DNA of 64,000 bases from contig NZ_VOLS01000004.1 of the NCBI RefSeq assembly GCF_007954265.1, positions 1-64,000 on the forward strand. Direction: 5' to 3'. Below the pieces are notes generated by a model. That model made no database searches, was not told the origin of the DNA, and was given only the letters and a program-made list of their open reading frames with translations. The DNA is from Colwellia sp. C1TZA3 (GTDB lineage Bacteria; Pseudomonadota; Gammaproteobacteria; Enterobacterales; Alteromonadaceae). Position numbers and translations under genes: made by a program. Position 1 is the stretch's first letter, and each line of letters starts with the position of its first letter. Positions 56,305-64,000 of this stretch are shown piece by piece.

Positions 56305-56950
56305 TTGGCTTTCTTTCCATTTTTAGGAGTTCAGTTAAATCATGACTTTTGAATTCAAATCGGAATATGACTTTACGATTTTCTTTAGGCTTGAGTTCTG
56401 AACTAGCATCATGACTACCACGGCCAGCAGGTAATATTTTTTCTATAAATCTGCCTTTATAATGAAATGGAGTAGATTCAATGTAGTTCGAAACAGCCTC
56501 CGCCCTGCGTATGCTTAATGACATAGCATGTTTGCTCCCCTCAGCTTTATCTGAGTGCCCTTCGATAATCAAATAGTTAACCTCTTCAGCTGTTTCAGCA
56601 TTTGTGAAAATAGCCTGACTATAAACTGGAATTAACTTCTTTAAAAAGGCCCTACCTACAGAGTTGATCTCAGCGCTATCTCTTTCGAAATGTAGTCCTT
56701 CTACTAATGAGAGTGTCCCTTGGAGGTCTATTTGAGATTGAATGCCGACTCTCTCTAAGCCTTTTTGAATCTCTTCAACAATGATAATCCGGTTACTTTT
56801 AGATTGCTCTTGAAACTCAAACAACTGGGCTAATGTGACAATCAGCAGCAGAGCAAAAACCATTAACAACCCAGCCATTAGATCACTAATCGATAGCCAG
56901 GTGCCAGTTTCATCAATTTGCTGATCTTCTTTATAATGGGAGGTATCCAT
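56294..56950 (-). CDS. ZorB-like OmpA/MotB-family protein, first copy
   Basis: A 218-aa protein. A membrane helix at about 20-45 carries Asp23 (WLSISDLMAGLLMVFALLL), the MotB-type proton-path residue. The OmpA-like domain shows LIIEGHSDKAEGSK, SLSIRRAEAVSNYI and a final RKVIFRFEF. It is shorter than the second copy. The ATG overlaps the first ZorA-like stop by one base, so the pair is translationally coupled. Confidence 0.85.
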   Translation of the reverse strand: MDTSHYKEDQQIDETGTWLSISDLMAGLLMVFALLLIVTLAQLFEFQEQSKSNRIIIVEEIQKGLERVGIQSQIDLQGTLSLVEGLHFERDSAEINSVGRAFLKKLIPVYSQAIFTNAETAEEVNYLIIEGHSDKAEGSKHAMSLSIRRAEAVSNYIESTPFHYKGRFIEKILPAGRGSHDASSELKPKENRKVIFRFEFKSHDLTELLKMERKPNEQ

Positions 56951-59751
56951 TAGCTAGCCTTCTTTTTTAATGTCGCTAGTTCATTTTTTTCCTGATTTGC
57001 TTCTTCAATCACGGTCACCATTAAGTCAACAGCACTGTCGAGCCTAGTGTAGATACGTGAAGATGTGGCATCGAAGCTGCTGAAGTACTCAGAGACTGAT
57101 TTATTAGCTCGCTTAAAGTAGTCATCCATTTCAGGGCGCATTTGACCAGAAAGTAATTTAAACTCCTCAGAAGCTTTTGAAAATGAAAGGCCTAAGTCCG
57201 CAACTTGACGGCTTACATGCTGGCTTTGTAACTGGAGAGTGTCAACCCAGCTTGCATTTTCTAGCCCAAATGCTTTTGCCATAGTCTGTACTCGTTCAAT
57301 GACATCTACCATCTGTTTGTGATGTACATTTAGGTCATTAAGCATATCACTCCGCTTACAGTACTCCTCTTCAAATACTGTTTTGAAGTTATCGACCACG
57401 TCATTTAATCCATCTCTTTGTGCATTTAGTGAATTATCAAGTAGATTATTTTGCTCAGTAAAGTAGCTTGTTAGCTTCTCTTGATATTCCTCTCTAAATC
57501 TCTCAAGTTCAATTTGAACGGTAGAAGACATACTTAACACCTTGGTATTTATATCACCTAAACCAGATTCGAGCTCTTGCTTAGCTGTATTCATAAGTGC
57601 TGCGGACTTTTCACCTACATCAGTCATGGTTTGAGATTGCTGTTTAAAGATTGCATCTGACTCTTGGATTATTTTACTAAATGCATCTGTTTGTGATGTT
57701 ATTGATCTACTACCAAATTCAACAATAGTTTGAATCTCATCAGTGATACTTTTTAGTGCTGCGGTACTATTAACTGCAAAGTCGTTAAGAGAGCCGTCCA
57801 TTGACTTAGCAAACTCATTAAGCTTCTCTAAAGTATGCAGCTCAAAATTCTCTACTGTCGCGGTGGCTTTCGCCATTTCCTCAACTGTTTTTGTCACACT
57901 TTTGTTCAATTCATTACTTATTTCAGCAAAGTCTTTAACTACTTTATTAGTGTTAGCCAGTTCAGTTGTAATAGGTAAAACAACCTCTTCACCCATTTTG
58001 TCAATTAACCCTTCAAATTCATCAGCTCGTGCTTTCGCTAGCTCATTAACGGCATTGACTGTCTTATTAGACACTGTAAGCATATCTACTGCATGCCCAT
58101 CTACTTGCGTTGTAAGTTGATCTATAGGCTGGCTCACTTGAGTGAGTAGTGCTGAGTTAAGTACCTGCTCAGTTATTATATTCTCAGCGATATTGCCTAC
58201 AGAGCTAGATAATTGAGTAATATCTCTTGCTGAAGATTCGATGACTTTGGTTAAAAGATCTAAACCATTTCCTAATGGCGATGAAACGTTATTTTGAAGT
58301 AATTTAGCTAAGATTTCAGCGCTAATTGAGTGCTCTTTAATATCCGCCAATTCTATGTTGATACCTAAAAGGGATTGAGTGACATCCTTAGTCTGGTCAG
58401 TAATTGGTTTATATATTTTTTGCTCTATAACACTTTCTAGGTCTGACTTTGAAAGTTTACTGCTAGTTGCAGTTAAAGTCTCAATCATCCCTGTTAAAGC
58501 ATATGTAGCTTGATTGATCTGTTTGTTTTCTTCATTTATTTCAGCAAGCAATTTAGTAGGTTTTTCAAATGAATCTCTAAATGCTGATGTAACATGAGAT
58601 AAATTACTGCAAAGTAATTCATCTAATGCTTCAACGCTAATTGAGTGCTCTTTAATATCCGCCAACTTTATGTTGATACCTGAAAGAGCTTGAGTGACAT
58701 CCTTAGTCTGGTCAGTTATTGGTTTATATACTTTCTGCTCAATTACACTTTCAAGATCTTCTCTTGAAAGCTTGCTGCCAGTTTCACATAAGTTTTCAAG
58801 CAATCCTGTTAAAGTATATGTAGCTTGATTGATCTGCTTATTTTCTTCATTTATTTCAGCTAGTAATTCAGTAGGTTTTTTAAACTCTTCACTAAATGCA
58901 GATGCGATATTTGATGAAAGAGATTGAGCCAATTGGTTCTCATCTATTCTATTTTCAGTCAGTTTATGTGTAACCGAGTGCTCCAGTTTTTCTATTTTAT
59001 CGCAAACATCTTTAGCCGCAATTGTTGAGTAATGCTCATACTCATTTGCAGTAATCGCACTAGGCTTGCTAGCTAACTCTTTTAAGGTGGTAGTTAGATC
59101 AGACATATTGATAGCTTGTTCATCCAAGGTTCGTTGTCCTATAACTAATTGGTGTAATAGGTCGTTACTTGTCACAACAACACTCTGTCCCTGCAAAAAA
59201 CTTATTAAGTTATCTTTTGCCTTCTTAGTATTCGATACACTCCAGGAAAATAGGATCATAAAAATAAAGCTAGTCCCCATTCCCGCAATAGATGTGTCAA
59301 ACGCTGTACCTAAACCACCAATTAAAGTAGATGCCTGCTCAACAAGAGCTGAAGAGTCAGAACCAAAACCCGTCAATCCTTTGAGGCCAATCGCAATTCC
59401 CACAAAAGTACCTAGAATACCTATGGTAGTTAAAATGGCGGGAACAGATTTAAATGAAGATGTAGAAAAGTCTTCGATTATTTGCGAAGGGTGTCTTAGT
59501 AGCTCAACACGCCCATGTCTAAACGATGTATACGTGAGATTTTTCTTTTTTGTGATGGCACACATATCGAGGGCCAGAGCTTTGCTTTCATCATTTAGAC
59601 TATTTATAGGTGTATTTTCACTACCTGTAATGTCAAAGAAGTGATTACGCTTACTGTTGATCAAAGCTATATACTTAAAGCGGCTACGTAAAAGAGAAAA
59701 TGTACATATAACAAATAATAGTCCGGTAGATATAAAAAAAATGTAATTCAT
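56950..59751 (-). CDS. ZorA-like MotA/ExbB channel protein with very long tail, first copy
   Basis: A 933-aa protein. Helices lie at about 2-21, 104-125 and 142-170. The channel signature is SVPAILTTIGILGTFVGIAI and GLGTAFDTSIAGMGTSF. Residues about 180-930 form an extended coiled coil with a 105-residue tandem duplication (285-389 and 390-485). This is longer than the second copy's tail. It forms a pair with the overlapping OmpA-family gene. Proton-driven motor function is inferred from the family. Confidence 0.85.
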   Translation of the reverse strand: MNYIFFISTGLLFVICTFSLLRSRFKYIALINSKRNHFFDITGSENTPINSLNDESKALALDMCAITKKKNLTYTSFRHGRVELLRHPSQIIEDFSTSSFKSVPAILTTIGILGTFVGIAIGLKGLTGFGSDSSALVEQASTLIGGLGTAFDTSIAGMGTSFIFMILFSWSVSNTKKAKDNLISFLQGQSVVVTSNDLLHQLVIGQRTLDEQAINMSDLTTTLKELASKPSAITANEYEHYSTIAAKDVCDKIEKLEHSVTHKLTENRIDENQLAQSLSSNIASAFSEEFKKPTELLAEINEENKQINQATYTLTGLLENLCETGSKLSREDLESVIEQKVYKPITDQTKDVTQALSGINIKLADIKEHSISVEALDELLCSNLSHVTSAFRDSFEKPTKLLAEINEENKQINQATYALTGMIETLTATSSKLSKSDLESVIEQKIYKPITDQTKDVTQSLLGINIELADIKEHSISAEILAKLLQNNVSSPLGNGLDLLTKVIESSARDITQLSSSVGNIAENIITEQVLNSALLTQVSQPIDQLTTQVDGHAVDMLTVSNKTVNAVNELAKARADEFEGLIDKMGEEVVLPITTELANTNKVVKDFAEISNELNKSVTKTVEEMAKATATVENFELHTLEKLNEFAKSMDGSLNDFAVNSTAALKSITDEIQTIVEFGSRSITSQTDAFSKIIQESDAIFKQQSQTMTDVGEKSAALMNTAKQELESGLGDINTKVLSMSSTVQIELERFREEYQEKLTSYFTEQNNLLDNSLNAQRDGLNDVVDNFKTVFEEEYCKRSDMLNDLNVHHKQMVDVIERVQTMAKAFGLENASWVDTLQLQSQHVSRQVADLGLSFSKASEEFKLLSGQMRPEMDDYFKRANKSVSEYFSSFDATSSRIYTRLDSAVDLMVTVIEEANQEKNELATLKKKAS
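58281..58899 (-). repeat. 105-codon tandem duplication in the first ZorA-like tail
   Basis: Units begin AFSEEFKKPTELLAEINEEN and AFRDSFEKPTKLLAEINEEN. Both contain KQINQATY, DLESVIEQK, YKPITDQTKDVTQ and ADIKEHSIS. Near-identical stretches suggest a fairly recent duplication. Confidence 0.9.
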
Positions 59752-59754
59752 AAC

Positions 59755-60135
59755 TTAGTTCTTTTGGTTAATTGCTAGTTTTAATTCTGTTTCGGTTAAT
59801 AGTCGTCTAGCGACCGCTACAGGTATATGTTCGGCATTCCACTTTATATCACCATCCGAGGAGAAAACCTTTTGGCTGCCCCAACGAACACTAAAAGCGC
59901 TGCCATCTGGATAACTATCGAGGTCAAGCTTGAACCAGACCTGTTCTGGATAGCTTCTAAAAAGCTCCACTTGCCACAATGACTTTTGGTCTTTGAGGCG
60001 CTCCGCCATAACATTATTAATTTGCGGAGATGGATCTTCTTTAGCGACTTTCCAAGCTCTATTTATTGAGACAATACGGTCAACAATTTCATTAAGCTTT
60101 AGACTTGATTCAAATTTGTAATTAATGGTTTGCAT
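59755..60135 (-). CDS. Unknown small protein between helicase and first ZorA-like gene
   Basis: A 126-aa soluble protein with mixed strand/helix composition (YPEQVWFKLDLDSYPDGSAF, then SVRWGSQKVF). No motif recognised. The stop lies 3 bases before the first ZorA-like ATG, so it belongs to the operon. It is separated by 128 bases from the helicase stop, where a weak internal promoter could lie. Confidence 0.65.
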   Translation of the reverse strand: MQTINYKFESSLKLNEIVDRIVSINRAWKVAKEDPSPQINNVMAERLKDQKSLWQVELFRSYPEQVWFKLDLDSYPDGSAFSVRWGSQKVFSSDGDIKWNAEHIPVAVARRLLTETELKLAINQKN

Positions 60136-60263
60136 TTTTTTCCATTATTATTGGTACGGTGTTTACAGTTAATTTCCAGTTCAAATTTAATTTAACTTCG
60201 GCCAAATCTATCTTTATCTTGTATGTGGCGCGACATTTGAATCCAGTACATAAAGTCATATAG

Positions 60264-63200
60264 TTATACTTTTGATATAACAAAATCAGTAGGCCAATCG
60301 GCACTATTTCTAACCAAGCATTTCTCTCTTACCTCAAATATTTTTGCGCATTGCTCTTCTACGGGTAAATTAAAATCCAAAAACTTCAAATAATGACCTC
60401 TTTCAGGAGTTTGTAATGACCAATAACCTACACCTTGATCGGATTTAACCTTGAAAAAATCACCATTTTCAAATTCTATAACCATTAACCTTCTGTGAGG
60501 TATTTCAAAACGATTACTGTGTAAGTTTAAAGTCAAATCTACAGTTAGTCCTAACTTAAACCATAAGCTGTATAATTTTTCCATATCGTCAATATGCTGC
60601 CAATCGTTATTTATATAGCCACTATTACGAGCACTCTCATTAAAAACTGTATCTAATTGAATTGTCGAGTTGGAATGTGTCGGTAATGAATTTAATATTT
60701 CACCAATAATTATCAAGTACCAAGGACTTTGCAAATAACGATCTGAATAGTGAACTCTCATAACTTTAGATGTGGTCATTGCATAAGCTAGGGCTTCATT
60801 ACTATCTTTTGCACTTTCCCAAAAGCGCTTGCCAAAATCAGTGATTCTCCCATTAAGTTCAGTCGATAGCTCAAGCTCAGATACTAGGCTGGCTTCAACT
60901 TTCTCCCAATCTCTGGTATCAAAGATTAACAATTTTACCTTCTCAAATTTATCTGACTTTACCACAACAATTTCTGACGTTGATAACAACCAATTATGGT
61001 TAACAGCTATTAGCTCTGTAGAACTAGCAGCTATAGATGTTATTTCTTTATCAGAAATGATTTGGGCGACAAACACTCCATCATTTGAGCACTGTTCATC
61101 ACATTTAACTAAAGCAACTCCCCAGCTTTTATATCTTAAAAGTTCATTTTTTGTTTCATCATCTAACTCGATACTCGGGAGTACAAAGGTTAAGTCAATT
61201 TCTTGTACTGAAATATATTGGTGGACCAGAGTTCTTACTCTTCTGGAGTTTAAGTCCCACTCATTGCTATCACTTCCCAGCCAAAGAGTGACACTTTTAG
61301 CTCCTTTATTAATTTGTTGAGCAATAACCTCTTTCACTGAGGCATGACAATATTGAGCCCCTTCCATATATTGATACTGTTCAGGTAAAGAAATATCATT
61401 TTTAAAGCTAAGACCTAACCACTCTTTAGCCACATTTCTATTTAAAAATTGACTGTCATGTCTTGTACTTGAATCTAAAAGACATGAAGAGCAAACATCA
61501 TCACATTTTTCAATACAGTTAAGAGTGTCATAAGCACTTTTCAGCAAAGTAGATATATAGTGTGGAGCTGATGTTGAGAAACCTGCCCCTCCTGAAACAA
61601 TATCATATAGTTGAATGACCATAGCACTGTTCCCAGAGCCTGTTATTTTACTAGGTCTTATGGTGTAGCCCATCTCTCCGGTAGATACACCAAGCTGTTC
61701 TGAAAGTGCATTACGAAGAGCAACGGCTAATGTCGTGGCTACAGTTCTTCCCTCTGGTGAGTCTGGAATATAAGTATTTGTTTCTGGATCCCTTAACGTT
61801 ATTTCAAAGACATCTGTAAAGCTTGAACAACCTAAGTGAATTCCAGATTGAATGAATGAGCTTCCTTCACATTGCTCTTTATATTTTTCACTACCTTTTG
61901 TTCCGGGCATACTAACAACAGGACGATGAGGCTCATTTGGAGTCAAGTCCTTTGGAAATTCATCATCAGAAATCATCGAGTCAGCACGACCACAAGTTAG
62001 ACATACTGCATAGCCATGGCCATGCTCCCCTGAGGAATGATGAAAAATAGTTCCATTATTGCCATAACACATGAAACCGGTTTCTGGGTTTGGTAATGGA
62101 TGACTATCTCCCGCAACTGAAACCCAAGCAGGCTGAACAGGAATATACTTTTGTGTGGATATGTCGTTTGAAGGCTCATCAAAGAAGTCTGTTACAAAGC
62201 CAGTTGGCTCTAAAACTTTTAATTGAAACTGTGGTTTAATCAGCTCATCACAGCTATGGCATTTTAACTCATCAGAGCCTAAAACACCGACACTTAGGCC
62301 GCTATCGCCACAGTTATCACAACGCCATGCGGTGTCAAACTTTTGCTCTTCTTTAGCGTTTGCTACACCAATCTTTTGCCAATTAAGGGAAATACCAGAG
62401 GATTTAAATACCCTTCCATCGATAACTAATTCTGCCCCAGGAGCGTATTCTCTTATAGCAACAGATAAATTTCTTGTTGGCATTCCCCTTAACTGTGAAA
62501 TATTATCTTCTCTGCCAAATTTATCATTGGCTTCTTTATCCTTTTCTCTTTTGTAATCTGTAAGGTTAAAATTATTCAAAGATACAACGTCTGTTGGGAA
62601 ACCATAACCAGGTAAAAAGGTTTTTGCTGCTAATTCTTTTAATAGATATTCTTTTCTATGGCGAGCAAGCTCTTGTCTTATTCTAAATTCAAATGGTGAA
62701 TCTGTTTCAGCTTTTCCTAACTGAGCTATAAGCCTTTTAAAAGTATATAACCAGTCATTTTCCAATTTTGAAATCGCATTATTTGTATTTTCAATAATTG
62801 ATTCTACTTGCATTGCATCTAAAGCTGTCCCTCTTACTAAAGACATGACATTTTGCTTTTGCTCAGGGCTTTGTTGCCCTAACCAGCCTTTAAAACGCTC
62901 ACAGGTAGATTGTGAATCATCTTCAAAAAACCATTGTAAATTTAGTGATGTTTTTTCTTTCTGCGTTGTTCCAATCTCTTCTTTCAAATAAACAGAAAGC
63001 AAGAAGGAGTTAACATGTCTTTGCACTAAACGCTCAGAGTTAAGTGAAATTTGTGGTGCAGGTATTTTTGTCACAAAAGGCCAAGCAGGATTATTAAATA
63101 CTTGAGTGTCGTGAGGGTTGTTTTTACATAGCGTATAAGAAATTGCTCTTGACTCTTTACTACGTCCAGCGCGACCAGATCTTTGTAGATAGTTTGCAGG

Positions 63201-64000
63201 GTGTGGAGGAACATTATTCATCACAACAGCAGATATACCACCAATATCGACGCCCATTTCCATGGTGGTTGAGCAATTTAATACGTTAACAGTGCCTTTT
63301 TTAAACATTGCTTCATAAGCTTGTAGACGCTCTGCTGATTGCTGTGCAGAATGTTCAGCTGTACGATAGTAGAAACCTCCTTCTACAGTCCTATCATTGA
63401 TATCTGTCCATACATTCATACTTCTTAACTTTTCTACATCATCATTAAGTTTTAATTGCTCACGAACTTTAGTAACTCCCTCTTGATATTCTTCTTGGGA
63501 AACATCAAAATTCCACAATGATGGGTAGGCGACTTCCTCACATTGAAAGCTTCCTTTCGTAATATCTCGAGGCAAATAAGGAGTTAGTCCCTTAAAGGTA
63601 GTATCTAAAATTTTATTAGTGACAGGACACAAATACCCTTTATCGATAAAGGATAAGGTTAGGTTATTCCTAGTTAAGTAATACTGGTTTCCTTCAGACT
63701 TAAGTATTGGGTTTGCTTTGGAAGTAATTGCATTCCAAACACTAAACAGCCAGTCATTTATAATATCGACATCTGTTTGGTCATTAAGTTTTAATCCCCC
63801 TCCTAGAGCCAGAAGCTTCCCTAATCTATTAGCCATATTTTTTTTAACTTGAGGCCAACGTTTAACCCTATTATCTCCACTTGAGATGCCTGTAGGATCA
63901 GGTTTCATTAACTTTTTAGGTGAAAACCTAAAGCCAATCCACGCTCTCAAATTGTCTTCAAGTTGAATAAATGTGTTTTCTCTAACGTAGAAGTCAAGGC
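60264..64000 (-). CDS. Large helicase with DUF1998/MZB zinc domain (DruE-like), 5' end outside window
   Basis: The frame is open to the right edge: before the TTG at 63950 it continues LDFYVRENTFIQLEDN, so the gene starts beyond the window. At least 1245 residues are seen; numbering below starts at that TTG. The helicase C-terminal half has HSAQQSAERLQ, NCSTTMEMGVDIGGIS and motif VI QRSGRAGRS near 257-264. Zinc sites: C544, C547, C564, C567, then C650 and C653. The MZB/DUF1998 core is YDIVSGGAGF (782-791) with C812, C816, C820, C823. The last 390 residues are unassigned. The architecture is like DruE of Druantia and DISARM helicases; it is not a SNF2-type ZorD. Confidence 0.8.
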   Translation of the reverse strand, partial: LDFYVRENTFIQLEDNLRAWIGFRFSPKKLMKPDPTGISSGDNRVKRWPQVKKNMANRLGKLLALGGGLKLNDQTDVDIINDWLFSVWNAITSKANPILKSEGNQYYLTRNNLTLSFIDKGYLCPVTNKILDTTFKGLTPYLPRDITKGSFQCEEVAYPSLWNFDVSQEEYQEGVTKVREQLKLNDDVEKLRSMNVWTDINDRTVEGGFYYRTAEHSAQQSAERLQAYEAMFKKGTVNVLNCSTTMEMGVDIGGISAVVMNNVPPHPANYLQRSGRAGRSKESRAISYTLCKNNPHDTQVFNNPAWPFVTKIPAPQISLNSERLVQRHVNSFLLSVYLKEEIGTTQKEKTSLNLQWFFEDDSQSTCERFKGWLGQQSPEQKQNVMSLVRGTALDAMQVESIIENTNNAISKLENDWLYTFKRLIAQLGKAETDSPFEFRIRQELARHRKEYLLKELAAKTFLPGYGFPTDVVSLNNFNLTDYKREKDKEANDKFGREDNISQLRGMPTRNLSVAIREYAPGAELVIDGRVFKSSGISLNWQKIGVANAKEEQKFDTAWRCDNCGDSGLSVGVLGSDELKCHSCDELIKPQFQLKVLEPTGFVTDFFDEPSNDISTQKYIPVQPAWVSVAGDSHPLPNPETGFMCYGNNGTIFHHSSGEHGHGYAVCLTCGRADSMISDDEFPKDLTPNEPHRPVVSMPGTKGSEKYKEQCEGSSFIQSGIHLGCSSFTDVFEITLRDPETNTYIPDSPEGRTVATTLAVALRNALSEQLGVSTGEMGYTIRPSKITGSGNSAMVIQLYDIVSGGAGFSTSAPHYISTLLKSAYDTLNCIEKCDDVCSSCLLDSSTRHDSQFLNRNVAKEWLGLSFKNDISLPEQYQYMEGAQYCHASVKEVIAQQINKGAKSVTLWLGSDSNEWDLNSRRVRTLVHQYISVQEIDLTFVLPSIELDDETKNELLRYKSWGVALVKCDEQCSNDGVFVAQIISDKEITSIAASSTELIAVNHNWLLSTSEIVVVKSDKFEKVKLLIFDTRDWEKVEASLVSELELSTELNGRITDFGKRFWESAKDSNEALAYAMTTSKVMRVHYSDRYLQSPWYLIIIGEILNSLPTHSNSTIQLDTVFNESARNSGYINNDWQHIDDMEKLYSLWFKLGLTVDLTLNLHSNRFEIPHRRLMVIEFENGDFFKVKSDQGVGYWSLQTPERGHYLKFLDFNLPVEEQCAKIFEVREKCLVRNSADWPTDFVISKV

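Noticed and set aside
57743-59644. Plus-strand ORFs of 125 and 192 codons inside the first ZorA-like gene
   Set aside because: They are antisense to a clearly coding coiled-coil gene and have low-complexity Ser/Leu composition typical of shadow frames.
60122-60304. 60-codon minus-strand ORF between helicase and the 126-aa gene
   Set aside because: It overlaps both neighbours, lacks coding character and has no ribosome-binding site; most likely chance.

Overview
The window looks like chromosomal DNA from a marine gammaproteobacterium of the Alteromonadales, most like Colwelliaceae (Colwellia or a close relative). This is inferred from AT-rich sequence, the gene repertoire (fpr, pepE, bioBFCD/bioA, asnS, sppA-ansA, minCDE, zapA, ptrB, trxC, radD) and many dispersed repeats that begin ATACCA and end TGGTAT. 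No rRNA gene, intact tRNA gene or CRISPR array was seen.

Layout. 1-8.9 kb holds housekeeping and small accessory genes (ENPP-type phosphodiesterase, a purine phosphoribosyltransferase, a lipoprotein, fpr, an orphan HicB-like regulator, pepE) mixed with repeats, a pseudogene cut by a repeat, and an integron-type gene cassette with a recognisable attC site. 8.9-14.2 kb is the biotin locus: bioBFCD on the minus strand and bioA divergent, with a candidate BirA operator touching the bioA start. 14.9-16.3 kb is asnS. 16.5-22.9 kb is a four-gene minus-strand operon encoding an SMC-like ATPase, two condensin-accessory-like proteins and a TOPRIM protein. It resembles Wadjet/MksBEFG but has a different gene order and a short TOPRIM protein. 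23.8-46.6 kb is mostly core genome: nitroreductase, sppA, ansA, a DUF349 protein, a sodium:amino-acid symporter, an M14 peptidase, minCDE, zapA, ptrB, trxC, a B12-binding radical SAM protein, a SEC-C protein and a lipoate-ligase-like protein. 46.8-50.9 kb is scarred DNA: a decayed NYN-domain gene, a small DTW protein, radD, and several decayed copies of a tRNA-Ser 3' end with its terminator, then an IS21-type remnant.

From 50.9 kb to the right edge runs one long minus-strand operon, apparently the tRNA-proximal end of a genomic island. In transcription order it encodes a large helicase with DUF1998/MZB-type zinc motifs (cut by the window edge), a 126-aa unknown protein, a ZorA-like MotA/ExbB channel protein with a very long tail, a ZorB-like OmpA/MotB protein, a ZorC-like EH-signature protein, a second ZorA-like protein, a second ZorB-like protein and a 340-aa unknown protein. 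Two complete ZorAB-type motor pairs in one operon, with a Druantia-E-like helicase, fit none of the Zorya types I know. This is the best candidate for an undescribed defence system here; the SMC/TOPRIM operon at 16.5-22.9 kb is second.

Two dispersed repeat families recur: family A (about 159 bp) and family B (about 162 bp, with divergent relatives). Both look like non-coding MITE-type elements with terminal inverted repeats. One A copy truncates a pseudogene and another supplies the sequence just upstream of the cassette gene.
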